Origin: Saccharina japonica
Lineage: Eukaryota; Sar; Phaeophyceae; Laminariales; Laminariaceae
DNA: 64,000 nt
Assembly: GCA_008828725.1 (NCBI GenBank)
Contig: MEHQ01004010.1
Coordinates: forward strand, 1-64,000
Reading direction: 5' to 3'
The notes under the pieces were generated by a model that was given only the letters and a program-made list of their open reading frames with translations, was not told the DNA's origin and searched no databases. Below, in pieces: positions 45,986 to 58,679 of the stretch; the stretch's first letter is position 1, and every line of letters begins with the position of its first letter. The translations under genes and the position numbers were made by a program.

Positions 45986-46975
45986 AAGATGAGAGGTGCC
46001 GGTTTGAACCCAGAGTTTTGTTTCCCATTATTATGAAATGCCGGTGATGGTAAGGCACACGTTTGAAACCCGGGGATGACAGCAAAAATCCCCGCCTTGC
46101 TGCGATACCGGAAAACGGTGACCGGTAATAATAATTCGAACCCACCGGTATTCATGATGAGAGACTCCCGACAATTGCACGTCAAAGGTCTTGTCCCACT
46201 GCCAAATCGCCTGCTGCCATCTTTTTATATGAACCCTTGCTTTCTATCCAGCACCCAGCACAACAACAGTATCGTACCGTTACCACCGCTGTGCGCGCTG
46301 ATGGTCGGTTGTTGACGCAACGGTATTACCGCTGAAGATATCAAATCAAATGAGAAAAAAAAATACACACTAACAAGCCAAACCAAAACGGCTCGTAAAT
46401 GAAGAGGGAACAAACGAGGAAAGGAGGGACGCAAATAATAATAGTACCGATGCTGCTTGTCGGTACCACAGGTACCGGTAGTGGCACCACCCAAGGACCT
46501 TTCAAACCTATTATCGGTGCTCATTCTCAGCCCCTGCAGAAAAGTAACGATATCGTATGTCACCTACGGAAATATTTTCGTATCACAAGCTACGTAGTTC
46601 ACATATAAATGGTGTTGCTGATGCTCCACCACACCAAATATACCAGCAAAATCCGTACCACCGGTAACAGCGCGTACTAGGTTCCGTGCACCATGCCATT
46701 ATAGACGGGGTATCGGTAGCATCAGCACCGGTACCGGTAAGCGGGCTGATCCCGGTGAAAAACGACTTGACCGTCGCTCGAGGTGCGGCAGCAGCAGCAG
46801 CAGCAGCAGGTCAGGTACCGGTGGGGTTGGGGCCGCAGAGTCGCTCGGATCACTGTGAGTGATGGGGCACAGCTATTGCCTCCATGCTGGTGTCCAAACC
46901 GGTGCCCTTTGCGGGTGAACGGTATCCACCAGACGATGTGATAAGTTTGGATTTTTGTACTATTTTCAGGCGTTC
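45986..46975. other. no recognisable gene
   Basis: Unassigned. Rich in GGTACCGGTA motifs at 46460-46830, with a CAG run at 46788-46808. Confidence 0.35.
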
Positions 46976-46978
46976 CCC

Positions 46979-47190
46979 GCCATGGTTACGCCACCATGGA
47001 TTAGCCATGAACACACCATGGACACACCGTGGAGTCGCCATGGAGTGGCCATGGAGTCGCCATGGGGTGGCCATGGTATAGCCATGAACACACCGTGGAG
47101 TGGCCATGAAGTGGCCATGGGATAGCCACGGACACACGATGGACACACCATCCATGAAGTCGCCATGGAGTCGCCATGGAGTGATGAGTT
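46979..47190. repeat. CCATGG minisatellite
   Basis: Units of 12-13 bases (CCATGGAGTCG, CCATGGAGTGG, CCATGAACACA, CCACGGACACA) repeat about 16 times. The minus frame encodes a His-Gly/Met-Ala-Thr-Pro-Trp-like peptide repeat, which is a by-product. Confidence 0.9.
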
Positions 47191-48417
47191 AGTTGTGGTA
47201 TTCAACGTACCCCCCGTGATAAAGTGATGGTCGAAAAACAAAACAAAAAATATATCACCGGGTTTGCTCATGTAGGGGGAGGGGTTATCTAAGGGGGGTG
47301 TGCTTTCTTCCGTGCTATACGGTGCGTACGGTAGATCCTCAGTTTTGGTTGGTGTCGGTTTGATTGATGAGGAGCCAAGGGCACTGAGTCTCGGAAAAAA
47401 AGGTGCATGTAGTATGATATGTATCATATTTATCAGGTATGTACGTTAGTTACAGACACAGAGATTAAATGTAAAATATTGTTTCGGATATTTTTTAACC
47501 AACACGAGACCTTTTTTAATTTCCAACCCTACGGGATCGGGGGGGGGCGGGGGGGGGTTCAGGGGCCCCAGCCACACTACTACTAACACCAAATGATGCG
47601 CTGAGTAGGGGATGGTGAAAATCCATCTCCTTTAACACACGAAAACCTCCTCTCGATGTATATGGGATCCGGTATAGCGCATAGATATCATAATTCAGCC
47701 GTTGGAGGGCCATGCGCTGTATGCGCTGTATGCGCTGTATGCGATAAAAACAACGCACAACAGGAACTTTGTAGTATAGTACCGGATTATTGGCGCTTGT
47801 ACAGCTGAGACCCAAAAAAAGCAGGAGTCAAATTTATTTATTTATTTATTAATTAATTATTGCTCCACCGTCGTTTCCGCTCTATCCATTTCTTGGATTT
47901 GTTGTTGATTTTCCAGCTTCAGTGCTGAAAGCTCCCTCATAATCCTCTCGGATGGTTCTGCACGCCGTCGAAAATATATTTTCGATTCTTCATACCAAGT
48001 GCGAATCATATGCATTACGTATCCCTTTTAATTTCTCATCTCCTTTTCATTCTCGCTCTCTTCGAAAAACTTTCAACTCCAATTCATACAATAAACAAAG
48101 CATCTCAATGAGCATGCTTTTAATATAAATATTTTAATCCTTCTTAGAGATACTGATAAGTTGTTCTGGAAAGGGGAAACATTTGGGGGTTCTATCGAAT
48201 TCTGTGGTGGTAGTGGTAAATCTTCGTGGCCGGCTTCTTCTTATACCCACTTCCTTTTCTTCTTTATTCTCCTCTTTTTTTTCAGTATCAATCAATCCTT
48301 ACCGTGGGTATATCATACCTGGTAATATTTTTCTTCTACCTCCCTTTCCATTTGTGAGAGAATTTCTCCTTTCCCCTTTTCTCCCCCTCTCCTCTTTTCC
48401 ACGATCAACGGCCACAG
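47191..48417. other. no recognisable gene
   Basis: Contains the second copy of the ATCACCGGGT repeat (47250-47300), three units of ATGCGCTGTATGCGCTGTAT at 47711-47740, and a TTTA/ATTA run at 47829-47860. No gene recognised. Confidence 0.4.
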
Positions 48418-48515
48418 CGTGAACGGTCTGAAGCCCCGACCCACTCCCCGCCGCCCCGCCTGCCTGTGAAGTTTGGTGATGATAGCACTCGTATGATATT
48501 CAATCCGCAATCAAT
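48418..48515. repeat. dispersed GC-rich repeat, copy 2 (inverted)
   Basis: Reverse complement of 3941-4036 with only a few differences, including GGTCTGAAGCCCCGACCCAC and TGTGAAGTTTGGTGATGATA. Confidence 0.65.
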
Positions 48516-48819
48516 AATTAATCAATCGTAGTATATATGAACTACTGCTGCTGCTGCTGCTGCTGCTGGATGATGCTGCTAAGAGTCTACCTGGTAAGAC
48601 TCATTCATACCTGGTGTATGTTTGTTTTCTTTTTTGACAAAAAACGTATTGTATATCGCCTGTCTCCTGCTTCCCTACCCAACATACCCCTCCCCACGCA
48701 AACCTTACTCCACCCTTGAGTCTTATTGCTAAATATGTATCGGCCTGCCAAGGCAATACCGTACAACTTAGCGCACTCTGATGAGCGGTGTATACACCAT
48801 ATATATATATATATGCAGA

Positions 48820-48930
48820 AGTACGCGCGATCGAAGTATTCCACTCAGCTAGCAAAGATGAGCTTCGACGAAATCCTCGAGCTCACAGCTGTTGTTTTTT
48901 TTATTTTTAATATATATATGCAGAAATGTG
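48820..48930 (+). repeat. dispersed repeat encoding MSFDEILELTA, copy 1
   Basis: GCGCGATCGAAGTATTCCAC to GAGCTTCGACGAAATCCTCG and AGCTCACAGCTGTTGTTTTT is matched in reverse at 62320-62425. The shared peptide is KYARSKY..QLA.MSFDEIL. A CTG run lies just upstream at 48545-48570. It is more likely a repeat than an exon. Confidence 0.6.
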
Positions 48931-49082
48931 CGAAGTTCGGGGAGATACTGCTGTAGAACGAACTATTAATATTGATAGAACATGGGTCTAAAGTGCCGCT
49001 CATCTAAACCCCCTTTCGCCCCTCCAAACGGCGAGGCTCCCATGACGAAAAAAAGAAGCACGAAGAGCCATGGGGCAAGACT
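48931..49082. other. no recognisable gene
   Basis: Short unassigned spacer. Confidence 0.3.
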
Positions 49083-49323
49083 CATCCCACGGTAGGGGCG
49101 TAGCAGCTTTTTCTGAGCTCCGCACATGAGGAGCTCAGTATCTCATCCGAAACATGACTTCGGAAAAACATTCGTTCGCGCAACTCGACCAAACCTGTCA
49201 GTGCGGTAGTCCAAAAACAAACGTGCCAACTCAAATATTAATAGTACCCGGTGGGTACTCACGTGAGGAGCTCAACCGGTCAGAAAATATGGAGACAAAA
49301 AGTGGTACCCCTACCGTGGGATG
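49083..49323. mobile_element. CATCCCACGG-family TIR element
   Basis: The left end CATCCCACGGTAGGGGCGTA is mirrored by the right end GGTACCCCTACCGTGGGATG. The interior carries CTGAGCTCCGCACATGAGGA and ACTCACGTGAGGAGCTCAAC, palindromic stretches reminiscent of the GACGC family. Target duplication not clear. Only one copy is in the window. Confidence 0.65.
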
Positions 49324-49915
49324 GCTCGCCAAGAAAAGATGGGGCAAAGGATCTCAGTTTATCCGTGACGGACGAAAACCACGGCGAGGTCACCAGCAAG
49401 GAGCGGGCGGGGCAAGAATGTGTCGACGAAAGCGTAAACAAACGCCGTGCTACGACATCCCCAGCCAGGGCGGCACATCGACAACGTATCGCATAAAGGT
49501 AGAATACAAAATCCAAACCGTATTTGTACCACGGCATGAGTAGCCATGTTATCCAGCCTTCCCTCGGCCATGAGCGGGGGGAGCGGGGGGGGGGGTCGGC
49601 AGGACATTTAACCCCGGCTATGAGGGGCGCCGAGGGAGGGTATGGGCGGTGACCCCTTTGTTATTATTAGTATTATAATATTATTAATATTATTTTTATT
49701 ATTATTTTTTTTGCCTGCCGACAATGTGCAGAGCGTTATTCATTCAGAATGAAAAAGCTGACACAATTCGTCGTATACCACCAATCCCATATTATTATTA
49801 TTAATAACTAGCGGTACGGCCACGGCTCCGCCCGTGGCGCTAGCTTTGCATGGCCCATAGTACTCGCATTAACGGTGTGCTGTGATGTACCACTCTGAAC
49901 CGGAAAATAAGAACC
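49324..49915. other. no recognisable gene
   Basis: A G-run and an ATT/AAT-rich stretch (49661-49802), followed by a hairpin around CTAGCGGTACGGCCACGG and CCGTGGCGCTAG at 49808-49846. Confidence 0.4.
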
Positions 49916-49917
49916 AC

Positions 49918-52915
49918 CATGCGGGGCGGTATCGACCCAGGGGGTGTCTGTTTTCGTCCCCGGGTTATTGGCGTTGTAGTTGTCCGCAAGGATTTCTGAT
50001 CCGGGGGTGCGATGTTATCATCCCCGGGGGCGGTGGGACCTCGCCGTTGCCCCGAGGGGTAACTCGCGCTGCGCGCTGGCTCCATGCCATGAGAGCCAGC
50101 CAATCGTAAATCAGCCCGTGGGGTTGGGGTTTCCACACCTTGTGGGGCGGTATCGACCCCGGGGATGTCCGTTTTCGTCCCCGTGTTGTTGTAGTTGTAG
50201 ATATATGGAAGGGTTTCTGACCCTGGGATGGGACTTTATCATCCCCGGGTGCGGTGGGGCTTCGACGTTGGCCCAAGGGGCAACTCTCGCCGCACGTTGG
50301 CTCTATGAGCAAAGATGTCAGGAGACATGTCAATGTCAAGCTGTCTGTCTGTCAAAAATGTCTGTCAAGGCAAATCCAGCTGTCTAGACACATGTCCCCA
50401 ACCCCCCCTGGCAGAAAATTCCTACTATGTGTGGAAACCCCTCTTTTTTTTCTTTTTTGTTTGCGAGGCTACTTTGCTCGTTCGATGAAGCTAATTTCAA
50501 ATGATCGATATTCTGCAGTTCAATTCCAATATTTTCTGTAGATCGGACTCGGAAATGTAGCAAAATGCCGAAAACAAAACAAAGTACGGGAAAACACAAG
50601 AATGTATACATTATTGTCAGGCGTTTTTTTAAAAGCGGGGATTTTTCGGTAGTGTCCCCTGTTTTTGCTGTCAAGGCTGTCTGTCAAGGCATTTGCCTTG
50701 ACGCTGTCTGTCAAGGGGTGAAAGTGCTGTCTCCCGACATCTTTGTCTATGAGGGCCAGGCAACCGAAAATTAGCCCGCGGGGTTGGGGGTTCCACACCT
50801 TGTGGGGCGGTATCGACCCGGGGGGTGTATGCTGCGTCCTGGGGTCGTTGGAGTTGTAAATGTATGGAAGGACTTCTGACCCGGGGGTGGGATCATATCA
50901 TCCCCTGGAGCGGCGGGACCTCGCCGTTGCCCCCAGGGGTAACCCTCGCTGCGTGCTGGATCTCTCGGCTCCAGCGCCTCAGTCAAATCAGCGATCAGCC
51001 AATGGTGGTAGGGATTGTGGGGCGGTATCGAGCCCGGGGATGTCATTTTCGTCCCCGGGTTGTTGGATTTGTAGATGTATGGAAGGATGTACGATCCGGG
51101 GAAGGGACGTTATCCTCCCCGGGTGCGGCGGGACTTCAACGTTGCCCCGGGGGGCAACTCTCGCCGCACGCTGGCTCTATGAGGGCCAGGCAACCGCAAA
51201 ACAACCCGTGGGGTTGGGGTTTCCACACATTGTGAGGCGGTATCGAACCGGGGGGTGTTCGTTTGTGTCCCCGGGTCTTTGGAGTTGTAAATGTATGGAA
51301 GGACTTCTGATCCGGGGATGGGATCATATCATCCCCGCGTGCGGCGGGACCTCGCTGTTGCCTCGAGGGGCAGCCCTCGCTGCGTGCTGGCTCCATGAAC
51401 CAGCGCCCCAGCCAAATCAGCAATCAGCCAGTGGTGGTGGGGTTTCTACACGTTGCGGGGCGGTATCGACCCGGGAGATGTCCCCGGGTTGTTGGAGTTG
51501 TAGATATATGGAAGGATTCATGACCCGGGGATGGGACGTTATCATCCCCGGGTGCGGCGGGAATTCGACGTTGCCCCGAGGGGAAACTCTCGCCGCACGC
51601 TGTCTCTATGAGGGCCAGGCAACCGTAAATGTTCCCGTGGTATTGGGGTTTCCACACCTTGTGAGGCGGTATCGACCCGGGGGGTGTCCGTTTGTGTCCC
51701 CGGGTGGTTGGAATTGTAAAATTATGGAAGTATTGCTGGCCCGGGGATGTGATCATCTCATCCCCGCGTGCGGCGGGACCTCACTGTTGCCCCGAGGGGC
51801 AACCCTCGCTGCGTGCTGGCTCTATGAACTTCAGCGCCGCAGCCAAATCAGCAACCAGCCAGTGGTGGTGGTTTTTCCACACCTTGCGGGGCGGTATCGA
51901 CCCGGGAGATGTCTGTGTTCGTCCCCGGGTTGTTGGAGTTGTGAATGTATGGAAGGATTTATAACCCGGGGATGGGACGTTATCATCCCCCGGTGCGGCG
52001 GGACTTCGACGTTGCCCCGAGGGGCAACTCTCGCCGCACGCTGGCTCTATGAGGGTCAGGCAACCGTAAGTGTTCCCGTGGTATTGGGGTTTCCACACCT
52101 TGTGAGGCGGTATCGAACCGGGGGATGTCCGTTTGCGTCCCCGGGTCGTTGGAGTTGTAGATTTATGGAAGGATTTCTGACCCGGGGATGTGATCATATC
52201 ATCCCCGGGTGCGACGGGACCTCGCTGTTGCCCCGAGGGGCAACACTCGCTGCGTGCTGGCTCTATGAACTCCAGCGCCCCAGCCAAATCATCAATCAGC
52301 CAGTGGTGGTGGGGTTTCCACACCTTGCGGGGCGGTATCGACCCGGGGGATGTCAGTTTTCGTCCCCGGGTTGTTGGAGTTGTAGATATATGGAAGGATT
52401 AATGACCCGGGGATGGGACGTTATCATCCCCGGGTGCGACGGGACTTCGATGTTGCCCCGAGGGGCAACTCTCGCCGCACGCTGGCTCTATGAGGGTCAG
52501 GCAACCGTAAGTGTTCCCGTGGTATTGGGGTTTCCACACCTTGTGAGGCGGTATCGATCCGGGGGATGTCCGTTTGCGTCCCCGGGTCGTTGGAGTTGTA
52601 GATGTATGGAAGTATTTCTGACCCGGAGATATGAACTTATCGTCCCCGGGTGCCGCTGGCTCCCTGAGCCTCAGTCAATCAGTGACCAACTGATAGTGGT
52701 GGGGTTTCCATACCGTGCGGGGCAGTGTCGACCCGGGAAATCGCCGCTTTTGTCCCCGGTTGATCGGAGTTGTAGAGATATGGAGGGATTTCTGACCCGG
52801 GAATGGGAGCCTATCCTCCCCGGGTTTGGCGGAACCTCGGTGGCCCTTTGCAGCACCGATGTTCTAGAAAGAGCCAGCAGCCACTGGCATGGATTTGGGC
52901 AAACCAATCAGCTGC
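49918..52915. repeat. GC-rich satellite, 216/225-bp monomers in 441-bp dimers
   Basis: The anchor GGCGGTATCGA recurs at about 49925, 50146, 50806, 51021, 51236, 51459, 51665, 51890, 52106, 52331, 52547 and (mutated) 52721. Spacings in the better half alternate 225 and 216. Odd and even monomers differ, for example by GAACTCCAGCGCCCCAGCCA in one and GGGTCAGGCAACCGTAA in the other, giving a 441-bp higher-order dimer. The 660-base gap after 50146 is explained by a 436-bp insertion plus 8-bp duplication. Each monomer contains GATGTATGGAAGGA..TCTGA and CCCCGAGGGGCAACTCTCGC. A plus-strand frame stays open from 50860 to 52923 (687 codons). Confidence 0.92.
50310..50745. mobile_element. hAT-like MITE inserted in the satellite
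   Basis: The 436-bp element has the ends CAAAGATGTCAGGAGACA and TGTCTCCCGACATCTTTG, inverted repeats with one mismatch. Beyond them, TCTGTCAAGGCAAAT and ATTTGCCTTGACAGA-like motifs and several GTCTGTCAAGG copies form subterminal repeats. TCTATGAG flanks both sides (50302-50309 and 50746-50753). Intact satellite monomers have TCTATGAG once at this point, which confirms an 8-bp target duplication. This size is typical of hAT transposition. No transposase frame. Confidence 0.9.
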
Positions 52916-53102
52916 CAGAATAGTAATTCAAAATTGGAAGTCAGCAGGTAGGCTGGCTAGATGGCTGCCAGAACTGCGTCGGGATTGCGCCACGGCCACG
53001 GCTCGGCGCGGCATGGGACCCAGTGTTCTGCGGGTTGTGGCACCCAGCCTCCCTACCCATGGGGCAAGGTGGGGCTGAACCGCTCTGGATAGCGCTACTC
53101 AA

Positions 53103-53283
<181 letters not shown>

Positions 53284-53527
53284 GGGCCGGGGGGTTGTGT
53301 GATTCTCTTGTTATTGAGGCGTGCACGAGTATCCGGCCGGTGGCGGTGGTTCCAGGTTTCTGGGTAGATGGAGGGAATGGGGCGGGAGGGGGGCGGGGGG
53401 GGGGTGCATAGGTTTGGTGGATGGTGAGCAGGAAGAGGAGGGATACGAGTGTGCACGCGTCTGTAAAGGCGCTGTGTGCTTGGAGGTAGGCAGTGCATTG
53501 TAGCGATGCCGTGGTGTAAGCGTTCGC

Positions 53528-53566
<39 letters not shown>

Positions 53567-54810
53567 TGCAGTAACTGCTAGCAACAATCGTAGAAACAGA
53601 AGCGGTAAGTGTTGGGCGGGTAGAGCCAGCAGCAGGAGTAGCAGCCGCAGTAGCAGCGGTAGCGGCCTTAAGGAAGCAGCAGCAGCAGCAGCAGCAGCAG
53701 CGGCCGCAGTAAGACCGTTCCGTAAAAAGAACCGGTAACGACCGTGGGCATGGCTGCCTGGGGTGCCGGGAGAAAGGAACACTGCACCGATTCGAGGTGG
53801 ACGCCCTTTTATCATCTCGTTTCGAGTGTTCGTTTGTCTTTGCTGTTTTCTTTTTCTTTCTTCTTGGCGTTTCGTCGTCTCCGCGGGGTCCTCTTCTTCA
53901 TGCTTCTTTGCTTTTTTTTGTTGGTGTGTTTTCCCCTTTTTTGAGTATGTTTATGCCTGTCGGGTATGGGTTTGTGTTTTAGCATGGAAGGCGGTGATGG
54001 GGGGGGGGGGCTGGGGGCGGGGCGGAGGTAGTGTCGGTCGGCGACTGTTGCCCTTTCTTTCGTGGCCGGGGGAGAGGTTAGCCGGGGTAGGTTGTGGTAG
54101 GGTGGGGTGGGTGGATGTGGCGGTGGTGTTTACGATGGGAGCACGCGAGTTGATTTGCGCGTCTAATTCAGATTGAAAGGAAGTAGGAAAAAAAAATGGG
54201 TTTCCCTTGTGTGGAGGCATCGTGTTCGAGGGCGCTTTCATCGTGTAGGGCGCGCGGCGGACGAAGCGGCGGGTGGGACAGCAGCAGTTCGTACGTTTTT
54301 TTTGTGGAGGGCGCGTATTATGTGGAACTTTTTTTTTTTTCTTCTCATTTGTTTTTTTTCTTTCTTTTTTCTAGTGGTTGTTTTGAAACAGCGTTAATCG
54401 GGTGGCTTTTGGCCGGCCGTAGGTTTCTTGCTCGCAGCGCGTATTGTTATTTTTTTTTTTCGTATTTTGTTTTGGTTTTTTTTCCCGTCCACTCTCGACA
54501 AGAAGAAATAAACGATAAAAAAAGCTGCTGCCTGCCTCTATTTCGCTTTTGTCGGCTTTTGCTCTCGTTTTTTTTTTTCTTCTTTTTTTTGTTCGGTCTC
54601 GTTTGGATGTTGTACACTGGTTCTGACTTTGATTGGGCGAGATTATTGTTTGTCGGACTTTTTGTGTGGTGGAGTTTTTTTTTTTTCAACGCCACATCGT
54701 TGCGGAGTTGTGAGAGGGAGGTTACACAGGAATGCTTACTGCTTGTTTTGTGCGGGAGAATATGAGGCGTGTTTTTTGGAAGGAGGGGAGAGATATCGTT
54801 TTTTTTTTTT
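53284..54810. other. low-complexity region, no gene seen
   Basis: CAG runs at 53530-53572 and 53676-53702, then a T-rich region (53820-54810) with many T-runs. Frames here are Phe-rich and unlikely to be genes. Confidence 0.5.
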
Positions 54811-55650
<840 letters not shown>

Positions 55651-55749
55651 GCCATTATCTTGTTGGCTCTTTTTTTGTTCCGCAAACATATACGATAATA
55701 CATGCCTTGCACTATATACGCGAACGATACGTATAATATGTGCGTATGT
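55651..55749. other. 99-bp spacer between duplicates
   Basis: Unique sequence with short GTATA motifs. Confidence 0.6.
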
Positions 55750-55837
55750 GCCTCTTTGTGGGTGGAATGGAATATAATATAGATCAGTGGAGTGCCATCT
55801 TTCTATCTGTCTATCTGTCTATCTGTCTATCTATTTA

Positions 55838-55874
<37 letters not shown>

Positions 55875-55924
55875 AGATCTATCTATCTATCTATCTATAG
55901 ATCTATCTATCTATCTATCTATAG

Positions 55925-56005
<81 letters not shown>

Positions 56006-56549
56006 ATCTATACATCTATCTATACATCTATCCATACATCTATCTCTCTCTAGTTTGACCTCACCAATACCACTACTTTTTTCGGGCGAACTTAGCCGTA
56101 CGCAAGTAAATGCCAGGTTGGTTTTCAACTCGCAAACAGACGCGTCCCTCCCATTCTAAGAACGCTTCTTCCTCTTCTTTATGCCCACACGCGCATTGAT
56201 TGCATGGTGTGGTGATGGTTTTCGCTCGTGCATACAACAGAGGAGAGAGGGCATGGGTGAGCTTTCGACGTGTGTCACAGTTAGAGGTGGGCACTGGGAG
56301 GCAGAAAAAACTACCGAAAACCGGATAACGAGGCGTTGTTATCAAAACAAAAAACCGGGTAAAACCAAAGGTTATGGTACCACTTTGTGGCTCGTTCATA
56401 ATCTTATCCGCAACATAGTGCAAAAGAAAATGGGTGTACACCTCGTATGGAGACCAAAGTTGGTCCACTATGTTCCCAAGATTGAAAACTCCAACAAAAC
56501 GGGGTGTCTCGCGATCATCTGACCCCTGAGATGATGCGAGGCACCATAC
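55750..56549. repeat. tandem duplication, second copy (800 bp)
   Basis: Appears identical to the first copy outside the microsatellite, which is 40 bases (ten TATC units) shorter. The duplication is therefore recent, or assembly-related. Confidence 0.9.
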
Positions 56550-57095
56550 CCCTCCCTCCCATTCGCCGTTCTTCCCCTACCTGCCCATCTCCACCCCAAC
56601 CTAATTATCCCTCCCCCCTCGCCCTGCCCATCTACCTCCCCCTTCCCCCCCCCTCTCCGTCCCTGTTACTCCCCCGAGCCAACCAACGCACGCAGCCAAG
56701 AGGGTTTGCGCGCAATCACGCCAACCTTGCCGCCTGACGTATGCTCGCATGTTTCCGACCTGCCTCGTCAAGAACCACAACGCTTTCGGCATGAGCAAAA
56801 GTTACCAGACCCCCTGCAGACACTACGCCGTACCGAGATGTCAATCTTACTCCAGGTTCTTGGTTTCGTCACGTCGGCTCGAGTTTTTTTTCGTCGTGCA
56901 GTTTCAAGACACGAATACGCAAAAAATGAAAACAAAAAAAATAAAAATGAAAACAAAATGAAAACAAAAAAAAAATGAAGGCAAAAGTAAAACAAAACGA
57001 AATGTGGTCCCCCCTCTGTCTTCTCTTTTTCTCTGTGCCGCCCGAAGCGGCCTTGTCCGTCCCTAGCGCTGTCTCTTGCTCGAAAATCGGTGCGT
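56550..57095. other. low-complexity region, no gene seen
   Basis: A C/T-rich strand-biased tract (56550-56680) and an A-rich tract (56918-56998). Confidence 0.45.
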
Positions 57096-57495
57096 ACCCA
57101 CCCAGTACAACAAGTGTCAGTACCAGTATCCAATATCAGAACCAGTCATAAGTATCATAACCAGTTACGTACCGGTACCAGGAGTACCTAACCAGTATCA
57201 GTACCGGTAACCAGTATCAGTACCAGCAACCAGTATCAGAACCAGTTACCAGCACCACTAGAAACAGTCTCGTACCGGTATTAGGAATACCTAACCAGTA
57301 TCAGTACCGGTAACCAGTATCAGTAAACAGTATCAGAACCGGCTACCAGTACCACTAGAAACCAGTGTCAGTACCAGTATCAGAACCGGCTACCAGTACC
57401 AGTACCAGTATCACCACCAGTACCAGTACCAGTGCCACCACCAGTACCAACAAGAAAACCAGTATCAATGATAAGGATACCAGTACCAGTACCAG
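57096..57495. repeat. CCAGTA hexamer minisatellite
   Basis: Repeated ACCAGTATCAGTACC, ACCGGTAACCAGTATCAG and ACCAGTACCAGTACC blocks, with a higher-order repeat of AACCAGTATCAGTACCGGTA at about 57190 and 57293. Confidence 0.85.
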
Positions 57496-57534
57496 CACCT
57501 CCCTATAGCCCCTAACACGGCATCTCCCGCGTGG

Positions 57535-57732
57535 TTGGCGCCACAACAGCATGGGCAATACCAAGTGCCACAGGCCAAGCAATTGCTCAATCAACGAATC
57601 GAGAAACACAACCGAATAATTGAAAAAAAAACAATCGACCGATCAATCGCACAATTAACCAACCTACCACCCGATGAAACCGAACACTACACAAGGAAGC
57701 TCAGTTTGAAGGGAGGGACGGAAGTCGAGTAG
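57535..57732 (+). CDS. short hypothetical ORF (weak)
   Basis: A frame of about 65 codons, rich in Gln, Arg and Lys, opening HGQYQVPQAKQLLNQRIEKH and closing RKLSLKGGTEVE. Composition is coding-like, and it follows the CCAGTA repeat. It opens with TTG rather than ATG, so if real it would be an exon or the end of a longer gene. No domain recognised. Confidence 0.25.
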   Translation: MAPQQHGQYQVPQAKQLLNQRIEKHNRIIEKKTIDRSIAQLTNLPPDETEHYTRKLSLKGGTEVE

Positions 57733-58679
57733 GAAAGTCCGTCACAGGCAAAACCTGGCGCAAAATTTAAAAGAAAAAAAAACGAAACACCAGCAGTAGC
57801 AGTAGAGCCACCACCAGGAGGTTGCAGCAGCTGCAGCATATTTAACTTCAAGAACGCACTATATCCGCAAGCTCGAAAAAAAAAATAACTCAGAGAGAGA
57901 AAGAGAAAGAGAAAGAGAAAGAAAAAAAACAGTCACCACAACAACGCAACTAAACCGAACAAAAAAAAGAAGAAAAAAAATCAAAACAAAACAAAAAAAG
58001 CGGGAGATCCATGTTCGCGAGATCCGACACAAAAGACCTACCTACGAGTACCAATTAAGCCCAAAGGAAAGGGGCAAAAACGGTCGCCAACAACTGAACA
58101 AAAAAAAAAAAAAACACCAACACCAACACCGCCCACCCACCCACGACGCAGCAGCAGTTCGAGACAAGATTCAAAACAGCAGCGCGCACATATCTCGCTC
58201 GCTCGACAAGTGACAGGGTTCCAACATCCCGCCAGCCCCCAACCTTTGCTCCGCGATCGAGAGATGGGTGGAGGAGGGTAGCGGTGAGGGCCAGGGTGGT
58301 CAAGACGACACTCAAAGAGAAGACAGGGGCCCGAGCGAACGCGCGGTTGGGGGGATAGGAGTAAATAATGGTTCCAACGCTACCCCACGTCTGTGCGGCA
58401 CGGGAAAGAAGCGAAAACACGCGTAGCACCGCGCGCACGCACGATCGCTAGAAAAAAACGAACCCAGCCCCAGCCCAAGCAGAGCCAAACCCCGACCACC
58501 AGCCCCGCCCAGCCCAGCCAAGAAAAACATAAAACCAAGCCAGATCCAAGCCAAGAAGCGCCACGCACCAAAAATTCAGCCCCGCCAAAAAATAGAGGGG
58601 GGGGGGGGGGGGAAAAAATGCAACACGGGGCGCCCCCCCCAAAAAACACCGTTCCCCCCCCCCCCCCCCCCTACCCGCC
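57733..58679. other. A- and C-rich low-complexity region
   Basis: A-runs (57769-57995, 58099-58113), C/A-rich tracts, and runs of G and C at 58598-58671. It lies directly downstream of the stop of the spliced ankyrin gene and may contain its 3' untranslated region. Confidence 0.4.

Noticed and set aside
46966..47427. Minus-strand frame of 153 codons with a Met-Ala-Thr-Pro-Trp repeat
   Set aside because: Explained by the CCATGG minisatellite; no start context or domain.
54196..54765. Phe-rich frame of 189 codons
   Set aside because: Driven by T-runs; no membrane-protein pattern beyond composition.
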